This document shows positions 11,580 to 22,898 of a stretch of 64,000 nt of DNA, one piece after another. Both the position numbers and the translations under genes were made by a program. A model generated the notes under the pieces. That model was given only the letters and a program-made list of their open reading frames with translations. It did no database searches and had not been told where the DNA came from. The stretch is from NCBI GenBank assembly GCA_002221725.1, contig NJFT01000022.1, positions 1 through 64,000 of the forward strand. The letters are read 5' to 3'. Positions within the stretch are counted from its first letter, which is position 1. Every line of letters begins with the position of its first letter. This stretch comes from Scedosporium boydii (lineage: Eukaryota; Ascomycota; Sordariomycetes; Microascales; Microascaceae).

Positions 11580-14500
11580 TCAATCTCCGAGAGTGTGGCG
11601 GCGAGAAGAACCGGCGGCCTTGGGATGGATACGGTCATACACCGAGGACATTTGGCTGAGGTATTCCTGGGCCTTCTTGAGCTGCCTGCCGGCCTCGATA
11701 TCCGCGGGCTTTCCGAGTTGCTGAACGGCACCCTGGAGGGACTTGTAGTAGTCGTCCCACGCCATGTAGTCCTGCTGCCTTCGGTCCATGGCTTCATCGG
11801 CAGCGTGATCAACCGTAGGCATGGACTTGGAGGACTTGCGGCTGCTGCTGGCAGAGGTCGAGGTCTTGCTCTTCCTTCGGGCCTTGGTTTGATCCTCGGT
11901 TCCGCGCTGGGATCCGGAGCTGGGACCAGTGCCATGGTCGTTGTGGACACGCCTCATGTGGTCCTTAAGGTTCCAGGCCCTGGGGAATCCCTTACCCTCA
12001 AGGGAGCGTTCGCATCCCTTGTAAGTGCAGTTGTAAGCCTGGTGGCCGTGCATCCTGTGGGCCTCGCGCTCATGTCGGAGAAGGCAGGCGGTCGAAGAGA
12101 AGCGGGCTTCAGCGCACGACTCTACCTTGCAGCGGTAGGGCCTAAGGTGAGAGTCGACGAATTTGCTGTAAAGGAGGAAGCAGCAAGGGTTAGTACACAA
12201 GCTCCAAAGCCTCGTTTTTTTAGAATCGGGGGCATACTTACTCGTAGTTGCACTTCAGCTTCTCGGGCTTGTGGTGGCACTCTGCGGTTCCCTCCCAGGG
12301 ACAATGGAAAAGGCCATCCGCTTGAGGGGCGGCGTTCTTGTAGAGGTCGTGGTCCCTTGCGGTCTCACCTTCAGACCTAGATCGGCGAGCGGGCCCAGCG
12401 GAGACTACGAAAGAGTCATCACGACCAATGGCAGCGATATCGCCATTACCGCCGAGTCCCTGGATGGCAAGATCCTGACCAAGGGAGTACGTCTGTCCCA
12501 TACCGTAATCAGAGGGCGAAGATCCCGCGCTCTCTGATGAGGAACCGAGAGATGGCTGGTACCAGGTCTCCTCCGCATTTTGGGGGGAGTGGGGAGGGGT
12601 GTAAGTGGCATTCCAGGAACGGGGAGTAGAGGTAGCAGTGAGACTGGTGTCTGGGTCAAACTGCATGTGGGTGGGATCAACGTGCAGGGGGTTGCTAAGT
12701 TCGGGGAAGGACATTCCGGTCACTGAGGCCATGCCAAACTCTAGGCCGGAGAAATCCTGATAGTACATGTGGGAGAGGGTGTCGGCCTGTTCCGGTTCCT
12801 GGAATAGGGGCTGATTCAAGCCCGTAAAGTGGCCATTGGTGTTCTGGAAAGACATAGCATTACCTGTCAAGCCCGCGCTAGACATCCTTGATGATGTCGG
12901 GGCTGGTGCGAGTCTCGCCTGGGTCTTGGAGACGCCGCTAGATTTGGTATTCCTCCGCTTTGAGGAAATCCCCGGGCTGCGAGATGATAGCCTCTTCATA
13001 GACTCTGAGCGCGGGGAAGCGCACTTATTCCGGAACTCCTCGGTCAAATCCAATTCAGTTCCATGGGGCGGCGTGGGAGCTCCATAGACAGCAAGGGAAT
13101 AATCCTCGGCATCCACGGAATGTCCTGGGAAATCATTCATGTGCTGTCCATCCCCGGCACTAACCCATGGCGAACCAAGATGGTCCGATGGTCCTGTTTG
13201 TGCAAGGGAGTACATATCGGAACTGGGCACAATGCCAAAGCTAAATTCACTGCAGTTCGTCGAGGTTAGTGTGCTGTTACTCCACTACCTTTGTGCGCTA
13301 AGACTCGATGAGCCGGTTCATGACAAGAACATGAAAACAGATTGAGAAAGAGATTGAGAGAAGAGAAAAAAGAGGGAGCAGGAGTGCTGTGGCTGATTGC
13401 GTGGGAATGGGAAGAACTTCTTCCGAAGCTGAACCAGACTTGATCCTATCGCTCAACATGTTAGCTACTTGTTATTTTACAAATCTCGAGGGCGGCATAG
13501 GCACAAACCAGGTGGGTGTAGTGAGTCAAGAGCTTAGCCAGGCTAGTCATCACTTTGCATCCAGGGCAGTAAAACAAGCAGAGCCAATGAGTCCAGGGAA
13601 CAAGTAGATAGGACAGTGAAAGTCGTATATCGTCAAGTTGTTGTCAAGTCGATTTCAATAGTGTCCAGGGCAACCTTGATGAATGTTGTTCACTCCAGGA
13701 TTGACAAATTGTCGAGTCAAAGGAACCAGGAGAATTAGGGTCACAGGATGCAGAGTTGAGTTGAGTTGTCGAAGCCGAAGGGGGATCTCTATCCAGGGGT
13801 TGTTGGGGTGCCGAGTGAAATTCGATTATGGTCTTCAAACTCCAAATGTTCAAGATCCGATCCGATATACTTCACCAAAAAGAGCGAGACAATCAAAGGG
13901 CGAAATGAAGTAGAAAACCAAGAAACAAGAACAAAAGACTGTCGTATGAAATCCAGGGTCCGATCCATGATTCCAATCCAAAAAGGGCCATGATAAAAAA
14001 ATAGTATCCGGTCTAGAAGCCATAGTATTGTCGATTCCATCCATGGGATCCAAATCCAAAAAAAGGGACTCCTCAAATCCAGGGCGAGTTATCCAAGGTG
14101 CGGTCGCACGAAGCAATCGAATTAGATTGCGGATCCAGGCTCTATCACAGCGTGACATTGCCCGGGGTGAAAATGCTGGTCAGAACATTACCAACCCATC
14201 CGGGCTTACATGGCAAGACTGAAACAACATGTCCTTGTGTGTTCCGGGAGTGACGATCGAACAAATCCATCCGGTATTTCAAGCTCAAAAAAAGACGAAC
14301 TGTAAGAGAGATCCACGGCGGTGACCGAATGAACGAAAACACCCCGATCAAATCCAGGTCCGGTGTTGTTTGAAGTCCTCAGACCTACCTCATGAGCAAC
14401 AAAAGCTCAACTTTCTTTTTTTTCCTTTCAAATTCGGGTCCGGCGTGAAGGTGCCAAAGCAGCCATTCAGCTCGGAACTCGTCCGGACGGAGCGAGTGGT

Positions 14501-14797
14501 CCAAATAGAACAGCCTGGTCCTGAGTTCCTTGAGGTCCTCATGGTATCCTGAATCCAATTATCCGTCCGGGAAGTGGCTTGGCTTGCCTCGACTGACTGG
14601 TACAGTAAGATGCCAGGGCTGGCAGACACAAAGGAAACGACATGATTTGAGAACAAGACGTAACAGAAGGAAAGAGAAAGACACAAAGCAGCAACGAATC
14701 GAGAGAAATCAAAAGCAAAACGGCCTCCCAGGACGTGAAAGAATGAAAAACAATACCTAGAGGGAGAGGTGACTTCGTCAATCTTAAAGCCAGGCAT
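11580..14797 (-). CDS. C2H2 zinc-finger protein, putative transcription factor
   Basis: Likely a nuclear DNA-binding regulator; targets are unknown. Minus-strand exons 13249-12242 and 12165-11580 are well supported. The first exon is inferred: the open frame runs into an acceptor (CTAAC...CTGCAG at 13255-13250) with no ATG. An exon 14797-14757 encoding MPGFKIDEVTSPS ends in a matching-phase donor (AG|GTATTG). Together they give 544 residues. The N-terminal about 300 residues are Ser/Pro-rich and low in complexity. The finger region near 330-430 reads FHCPWEGTAECHHKPEKLK, then CKVESCAEARFSSTACLLRH with EREAH, then CTYKGCERSLEGKGFPRAWN with LKDHMRRVH. The C-terminus is Lys/Ser-rich, then helical. 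The 1.5 kb first intron is very long for a fungus; an alternative 5' exon within it is possible. Confidence 0.78.
13250..14756 (-). other. Putative long first intron/leader of the C2H2 gene, rich in TCCAGG/TCCGG
   Basis: The segment is bounded by a GTATTG donor and CTGCAG acceptor on the minus strand in compatible phase. By eye it and its flanks hold around twenty dispersed TCCAGG, TCCGGG or ATCCAA-like words on the plus strand, for example near 13560, 13590, 13666, 13792, 13951, 14075, 14131, 14265, 14350 and 14541. No open coding frame spans it. Confidence 0.45.
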
Positions 14798-17700
14798 ATT
14801 TGGAGAGAAAGAAAAAAGGTCCTTCAGATCAGCCAGTAAATGGTAGGTCCAATTGGAGCGTGTACTGGTGTACAGGTCCGGCTCTGGTTACAGATCAATG
14901 TTTATAATCTGAACCAGTTGGTTGTATGCAAAGAATAATCTTCTTGCGTTGTCGTTCAAACAAAACACACAGGTTGGTCTCCAGGAATCCAAAGTGTGTG
15001 TTTCTGGGTGTGGATGTTGGTGATGATGTATGGAGGAAGAGAAAGTGCAGTCCAGGGGGTTTGCGGGACGGAAGGAACGATGAAATAGGCTTGGGAGCAG
15101 GGAAGCGGGTCCAAGGCGAGCGGTTATAATGAACAAGGGGAAGGGGAAGACCGGGAGTGTTGGGAAGTACAGTCGAATTGCTCGAGGAAAGCGCGTCTTG
15201 ACTGGACAAGAATGGATCGTTGGGCACAAATGTCTGGTTAGTTGGGTAGAGGGAAGGAACGAGGTTGGTCGGACGAGGGGGCACTTGACTATTTTAAATG
15301 CTTCGGGAACTGGGAAAGCACGACTTGAACGACTCGAACACGCCCCCCTTGCAAAAATCAGCCGACAATTTGGAAATTCGAAGTGGAGGAAAGAGAGCCC
15401 TTCCGACAGTGTTTCCGGGCTCCAATTCGCTGCTTCGGCGCCTTGGCCAACTCATCCTGCCATCTCATCAATGCAGTGTGATTGTGATCACCCACATTTG
15501 ATGGGGCCTAGACTGCTGTGGCCTGCCGTGTTCTACCATAGTCCGCCTTCTCTCTCGCTTTCTCGCTGGAATATTGCGCTGTTCGCCATCAAATCAAGGC
15601 AGTCTCCCTGGGTCAGTTATGCAACTGGCACAATCGACTGGCTGGGAGAGAGTGTGAATGGCCTCGAAAACTGGCCGTCACACTGCCCGGATGCTCGTTC
15701 CGCCCACGTCCTCTTCGCTGGCTGCAAAGATAATAGGCCGACAATGACGGCACCCGCGACATCTTCTCGTCTGGATACGTGATGTGAGCATAATGGTCTT
15801 CACTAAAATTTCAAATGACACGAATAAAAGAGGGGGTTTGAGTGTGGGCGGGGGTGTGATTGCACTTTCCCCAACCTATCGCCGTCCGTCATTGTGGTCA
15901 AGCCGGACATGGGCCAGTAATGGACGTCGGGGCTGGCTGCAGTGCCAACGCATCGTGCATCGATGAGTTTGTTTTCACTGAGGGGCCATGCCCGGCATGG
16001 AAGCATGGAAGCGTCGAGACTCAAACTGCCGGGAGCCACTCGTGAATCGTCACAAAGCCATGGATCATACAAACGAACATTCTCCCGTTCGAGAGCGAGC
16101 CTTCGGAATGCGAGGCGGACGCATTGATTCCCTTACTCTTACTATCTCCCGACTCTCTGACCACGTCTCCGTGGCCGGGAATGCAGGAATTTTGCCACAA
16201 GCCCTGGGCATTTTTCTCCAATTTTTGCACAATTTTTTCATCTTCTTTCCTTTTTCCACCCTCTTTTCTTCTTCGGGACTGGCCAGCTGTCGGACTATTC
16301 ATGGGAGAGAACCTCACAATGTCCATTGACGGGCTTTTGGCTCCGCACTGCACTGCGTGTTCGGCATGATGCACTCGGCCCATCAGGGTGGTAGGGTGGG
16401 GTCTAGCGGTGAGACTCAACTGCTCGTGAACCAATATACCGAAACCATGATATACAGACAGTCTTCACGCACAACGACACTTGCTGCTTTATTAATCGTC
16501 CGGGGCAATCGACTTAGTTCATCCGGCCCGTCCCAGACCCTCTAGGCTTTGTTGGCAACGTAGTGTCAACAGATACTTGTGGACGCATTCAGCCAGTCGA
16601 CGTTACTCGAGATATGAGCATCCAGCTGTTCAGACAAGATTCAAAACAGTCATGTTCGCATTTTGTGACTCACAGGATGAATCTAGACCGCATCTTGCCC
16701 TCCCCTCCTCGGAGCGACGGGAAAATTCTTACATGTCTCTGATAAAGCTTCGAGTTCCCTTTCGGTCTGAGTTGATCGCTCAATCAAGTCCTAGACTGAT
16801 GGGTAGCTGCACATTGGCATTCTGCATATTCATCTTGCGTCGAAACCGAGACAGACAGACAGCCCTGAGAATCATTGATTTCCTTCCTTGCTGGACGAAG
16901 CAGACCCTCTCGAGTCTCAAGGCGGAACGATGGGCTGTCGCGTGTTTTCTTTGCTCGATCGTGAAGCGACAAGTTTCAGGTGTTGTCACCGGCTTCTTCA
17001 TGTGGCAGAAGAGATTGACGCCTTTCTTGTGGGTGGCTTCAAGCCACACTCAACACTTGGTCGCTGGTGTGCTCATCGAGACTCCATCCAAGTGACTAAG
17101 GTTCCCGGTGCCATACTTTACAACAGTCCGTTGTCGACCTCCTCCGCCAGATAACGAACTCTGTCCGTAAAGTCAGACTCGCTCATTGCGGAGGATTTGG
17201 TAAGCCGAAGGAGCCGGAGGGATCGTTTTGCGTTGCTGTTGAATTCATATTCTACCTTCGTCCTCTTACATTTGACCTCCAAACGCATACACCTCCTCAC
17301 ATACATCACCACTGCATTCTTGCATTTCAACTTTCGCACTTCGCACAAGCGTTGCGGTAATCCTATCCTTTCCTCCTTGGTCTCTGCGTCAACCCGGCTT
17401 GGTGAAGAAGCCAGATGCCGGATATCCAACTTGATTTTTTCCTCCTTCCAGAGAGTTGAATGTCCGCTTTTTTTGCCTTGATACGTTCCACGTTGACGGA
17501 GACGGGTTTGGACTTGCATCTGCATGAGCATTTTTGTTATTTTTTTTTTCCCTCCCACTTCATCAGGCCGGTCTCCCCCCACGAATAAGAACGCACCATG
17601 TAATAACCCCCAAGAGTGCATGTTGGTTAGGCGCCAAAACCTACCATCAACTTTGGTGCCCAACTCGAAATCTGCCCATTCAACACCTTCACTCTCACTA

Positions 17701-19435
17701 AATAGGCCTTGGTCACCGCTCTGCTATTCAACAGGGTATTTCCCTGCATTCGTCCAATCCATCCCCGCCACCCCACGTTAGTGATCGTTGAGTGGTCGTT
17801 GCGTACCTTATCCTCGGGTGAACACGGTGTCGGGCATTTCCTCCAGGAATCGTGGCCTCTGGCAAGCCAGTAATTCTGGATGGTCTCAGCTCGCCCTGCG
17901 GACCATACGTACCTACACATTGTGCGAATTACGTGAGACCGGACGAAAGCAAGTTACAAGTATCCTACCACTTAGCTGGTAATTGACTTGCACATTTCAA
18001 GTAGCATCCACGATACTGGCAGTCGAGACGGGTTTCCGAGCTTCTGGTGGTACGAGGGGGTGTGTCAGATGAGGCCCCCGGCGGTTCACTCTGTCCGGGT
18101 GAGCCACCAATTGCTCTGCGGATGGAAGCAAACCGGACTCCAGCTTCCACCCTCGGTGCGTCCTCTTCACCATCCGTAGACGAACCAAGATGCGACCCGT
18201 CGCCAAACCTGTAGATTCCCCAACCCCGAATCGTTATGAACTTGCCAGTTGGCTTCGAACCTCTTCGAGCTGCTTGTCCACCGTTCAGTGGACCGTCCGG
18301 CTCTCTCAAATGCGGTCAGGACGACGCAGGCTAATTAAATACGTCAAACCAACATTGGCATTCTGTGTACGGGGGGCGTTTGGATGGAGAGGCACGGTCC
18401 TACTACGAAGTGCCACGCCGCTAGACTCTAACATAAATGCCCCCATTCCGAACTAGCAATACTAAACCGAAAAACCCTCCGTACCCTCCTAACTAAGCCA
18501 TTGCATGCACACACCAGCCAAATTCACATTCTTCTTCTCTGTTCTTGGCTCTTGCCCCAAAAAATCTAGCAGCCATAAGGTCTGAAATTCGTGTCATTGA
18601 GTCCTATTTCCTCTCGGGATTTCGAGATATCCTCAGTACCAGCCTGAGAACGATCTATCTCGTGTATACTCCTCAAGTTTTCTGCGCTGTCCTGACTCGG
18701 ACGTTTGCCAGTTTCTTGAGGCTGGCATGGAAATTTGAGGGTATTATCTTCAGTACCCGAATCAGCGCGTCAAACCTAACCAGAACTGTCACAATTTGTT
18801 CATTCCCTCCAGTCCTCTACAGCCCTACGGCCAGGCAACGGTCCGAGGATCCCCGGAAGTACTATCAGGCCTCAAGTCCACGGATACCACAATCAGAGCC
18901 AAGCCCTGGGAGCCTAGGACCCCGGATTGTTCGAACCCCAGGAGTTTATTTCTCAGTTGCGCATGTCCTATCGGCGCTTGTTCGTCCCTGTCTGTCGAAT
19001 ATTATCTTGAGTCCCCATTTTTTTTTTTCATGCAGCGAGGCCAGAAGCTGCCTTACCCTTAAAAGGAAAAAAAGCGTTGTTGGGTTTCCATCTCTCTGCC
19101 CTGTCCTGTTGGGGAAGAAGATCTTTGTCTTGTCAAAGAAGGCATTGAAACTTTCGCCCGTCCCCGTCTCCGTTTTGTTTTTGTTTTCTTTTTCTTGTTC
19201 TCCTGGCCTTTCTTTGAGTGCATTTTGTCCATTTTGGTATTCGCAAACATATCCAAGTCTCGTCCCGGGTTTGTTCTTCCTGACCTCTCGGACCTTGGAA
19301 GCCCTGGTTGCTAGTACGCATATATCTGAACCACACTTGCGATTTCCATAATCGCGTTGGAGTCTCCTGGATCCCGGAAGGCATCAAACATTCCACGTCC
19401 CGACCCGCAGCAAGGCATATAAATTATATTGCGTC
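14798..19435. other. Large divergent intergenic region between two regulatory-type genes
   Basis: 4.6 kb without a convincing gene. Several ORFs of 60-270 codons occur (15129-15782 and 18545-19351 are the longest) but lack domains and coding-like codon bias. A CCCAGGAGTTTAT word occurs twice (about 18934 and 19705). A TATAAATTATA stretch lies at about 19418-19429, just before the next start. Pyrimidine-rich blocks near 17.2-17.6 and 18.5-19.2 kb suggest long leaders. Confidence 0.45.
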
Positions 19436-20801
19436 ATGAGTCGCAGGCAGGTCACCCACCAAGATCCCTTTAGGAGTAGTCCTGCAAGTCCAGGGCCTGG
19501 GGCGGCACTCTGGAACACTTCACGGAGGTAGGTGTGAACAACACATGATGCTGCAGGTACACAAATGCATCGATGGGTCGTCACGAAGGGGAAACTAACA
19601 AGGCTTCTGTAGCCCTGCTTATCTTGATACGCGGCGGGGTAGTAGTCCACCCGGCCGTACTTACTCCCAGCCATCAGGGTAAGTCGAGCCGTCCTTCGTC
19701 ATGCCCAGGAGTTTATCTTATTTTGTTTTGTTTTATTTTTCTTTATTTTCTACCTTGGTTCTGGATCCGTTGGGCACTGGCCATCGTCTACGTTTTTCAG
19801 GAACAGCTGTTAACCACGTATTGAACGTCTTTCAAAGTGTTGCACTTTCGTCAGGGCCATACAATGTCCCCATCGGGATGAACGGCCACGGCCCACCTCG
19901 GGTTGAGACATCATTTCCCGTCTCGGCCGCCCCACGTGCGTTTTCTCCGGGTCGATCGACCTCAACCGTTGGCTTTCTCCCGCCTACCAACTCGGGGTAT
20001 GGCCCGTTGAATGGAGGCGGCTCTTCAACGACTGTCTGGAATTCCCAGAGCGCCATGTACTCTCCGACAGACTCGGTCGATGATATCATAGCATCCTCGA
20101 ATCTCTCAGACTGCTCGCTTGATAATGACGCTGGACCTGCGTCGCCGCCCTCAGGGCCCAGGTACCGCGCGGGACGAGGCGGTGGTGTGGACATAAGCGG
20201 CCGGCCAGCGCAGAGACGGCCGTCCAACCGCGACGAGTTCGACGGACCCCACCACTTCCTCCAGCCACCCTCGGCCGAATACATAGCCATGCAAGAGCGT
20301 GACCTCCCACACCTCCCTACTAATCTCCCCATCCAGGAACAGGACTACATACTGCGGCAAATGAACGAGCGTCTGTCGAAATGCGCATATGATTTTGTAG
20401 CCAAGTACCAGTTCCCCATACCACTAGCACCCAACACACGTCCGGTCGAAAAGCCGCAAGACCGTGATTGGGTAGAGTGGGTGTACCTCCTCAAGCGCCT
20501 AGCGACCAAGAGACGGATCCCGGCGCGGGTGTTGTACAACGGGCAGATTAAGCAGTTCGTGCCGACGCTGGAGCACTCGCTCGAGATGCGGTACGCGCCG
20601 TCATCGGCGGCAGGGATGAAGAACGGGCAGCAGCAGAGGCGTCCGCTCAAGGATGATAGGCACGTGCTGCAGCTGCTGTCGGCGGGGATACAGGTGGCTA
20701 AGATTTTGAGAGATGCGTCGGCGATGGATTTCTTGGATAAGTTGTACGCGTCGACGGAGAAACAGATTCAGAATCGGGCGCCGGCAAGGTACCGCAGCTG
20801 A
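19436..20801 (+). CDS. Conserved fungal protein with helical C-terminal domain, possible regulator
   Basis: Function not recognised with certainty; the layout resembles fungal proteins labelled RfeD-like regulatory factors, but this is a weak recollection. Proposed exons are 19436-19527, 19613-19678 and 19838-20801, giving 373 residues. The N-terminus is Ser/Pro-rich (MSRRQVTHQDPFRSSPASPG). The C-terminal half is predicted helical and looks conserved: EYIAMQERDLPHLPTNLPIQ, a YILRQMNERL helix, then DWVEWVYLLKRLATKRRIP and FVPTLEHSLEMR. No zinc finger or other known DNA-binding motif is visible. The third exon needs an AAG acceptor at 19835-19837; the stronger CAG at 19798-19800 leaves the frame broken (stop after four codons). 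The start at 19436 is uncertain because a TATA-like stretch lies only about 10-20 bases upstream. Confidence 0.68.
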
Positions 20802-22898
20802 TAATCGAGAGTTTTGCCGTATTTTTTTGGTTCCTTCTTGCTTGTTGGGTTTTGTCGTTGTGTTCTCTTGCGCATCTGCTTTGAAGTGGAAATGTGCTTT
20901 TTTTGGACTCGTCTTCATCATCGCCAACTTGGACGTCTTTTTCTCCTTTCCCCACTGATGATTTATACCCCTTTCATTTTTTTTTTTTGGATTTTTATTT
21001 TTATTTTTATTTTTTTCACCTGTTTTCGGGGAAACTGGCAAAGCAACATTACAGGATATATACGGTATACCAGCGGTGGCATCAGACCTAGCATTACTGG
21101 AAGCTTCATATCGTTTTCCCTCGGTTAAAGCTGATTTCTTTCCTCACCCACTCTCCCTTTGGCGACGATCCTTCTCCTCAAGCAATATGTTTACCGTTTC
21201 CTTTTCCTTGCCCTTTGCTTTCCGAGTCTCATTTCATTAAACCCGCTCATTCACACGGGCCAGCAATCTATGCCCGAGAAGGCGAGAGAACACCAAGCAT
21301 ACGAATGGTCGTGGGTGGCCTGCTGCAATTAGAGTTGTACAAAACAGTTCACACATCAAATATTAACCCCCTCCCAAAAACCGCGGCTTAAGCTGTGTTT
21401 GTATTCGTTTGCGCGTCGATGATGACGTTTTGTATGTATTCATAGCCTGCCAAATAGCGGTGCTCTGGAGAAGCATCAATTTGTCGGGGTTTGGGGTGGT
21501 CTAACCCGGCAGCAGCCTGCTCAACCGCAGAGAGAAAATTGGCGAGGAGAATGTGCCACGACATGAGTCTGTTCAAAGAGCAGCGAAGGCTGAGTTCTGC
21601 AGAAGTTCGCCTTTCGTAGGCTACGTGTTCGTCACCTTTGGCATCATGGCTGCTGCCGGACTGGGAGACGAGTGTCTCTTATCCTCAAGGCTCATTGATA
21701 CCCAACTTCATAGGCAAACGCGGATGTCGCGGGTTTCTCTCCATTATACTATGTCCCTCCGTACGGGATGGTTGCTGCACTTTCTGTAAATTGGAGAGGG
21801 GGCAGAGCAAATAGCTGACCTTCCCTCGCTGGCTTGGCTGAAAGTGTGAGGCGAGCAAGTGCAACCAGGCTGTGAATGGGCCGGTCGCAATTGGCCGAGC
21901 TGCCCGGTGAGGAAATGCGGAATTCGGCAGCGCGGTCGGTCGTGGCACCATTTTCAGCGAGGCAGGGACGCGATTTATACCGCACGTCTTTGGACAACGT
22001 CGATGAGAAACGCCAGCCGATTCGGATAGCGATGACGGAGATGATATCTCTTCCTGGGTTCCTTGTTATCAACCATTCAATTTGAAGAAGAGAGAATGTC
22101 GAGTGAATTTAGTCTATTCTTTATACCGGAAGGGCCTACGACTTCCTTTTCCATCACCGACTTGCGTCGACCAGTAAGATCTCACCGTTTACGCACGCCG
22201 TGCGACCCTGTTCAAGAGACTTCAGCTCGTCCGTTTTTCTCGCGGGTCCCCCGAGGAAGCAGGACAATATCTCTGCAGCCGCTGCAAAACGGCAAGGGGG
22301 GACTACTTGTATTTATAAATGGAGACTGTACACTTTCAGCCACCGTAAAGCCTGGTGACACTTTGCTCCTCTCGTCCCAAAACCCACCATCGGTCACGCA
22401 TTCTGGACTGCGCATCCTTTCGTCGGTATCCGAATCGGGTTTAGCGCCGAGCGAGGGGCGATGCGGGATGGCGTCTTTGCTTTACAAAAGATGAAGAGTC
22501 GCCAGCCCTGGGGACATTTCCCTTTCCGTTCTTGTGAAAAAGGGTTTTCGGATTCTTGGGGTATATTATCTTCATAAATACTAGAGGTTTTCGATATATT
22601 TATTTATTTTGTTTGACGGTGTGAATCTACGAGATTTTGTGAGGGACATACGTCTCGCTCTCTTTGCGGCCCCGAAACAGAAGATTCGAACGATTTGATC
22701 CTGATGGTACGGGAGAGTTGGTAGTGGGCCAATACGATCTTGCGACTGAAGAACATCACCGAGAAAACAATTCCGGTGCCCCGAAATAAACTTGGAGTTG
22801 AACCAGTGTTGAACTAGTCGAGAAGGAAAGAAGGAAAGGAAACGACTGAGAATACGACTGGAGAAAGGGCGAAAAGAAAGCGGAAAACAATTACGTCC
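20802..22898. other. Intergenic, 2.1 kb
   Basis: The region holds a TTTTTA-repeat-rich AT tract (about 20975-21015), probably the 3' flank of the preceding gene, then unremarkable sequence and the purine-rich leader of the Zn2Cys6 gene (22800-22898). No supported gene. Confidence 0.5.

Noticed and set aside
15129..15782. 217-codon plus-strand ORF
   Set aside because: No codon bias, domain or splice context; lies in promoter-like DNA.
18928..18950. GTTCGAACCCC resembling a tRNA T-loop
   Set aside because: The flanking bases do not form a T-stem and there is no acceptor stem.
18545..19351. 268-codon plus-strand ORF upstream of the conserved helical-protein gene
   Set aside because: Ser/Leu/Phe-rich product typical of translated C/T-rich leader; no domain and no in-phase splice into the downstream gene found.
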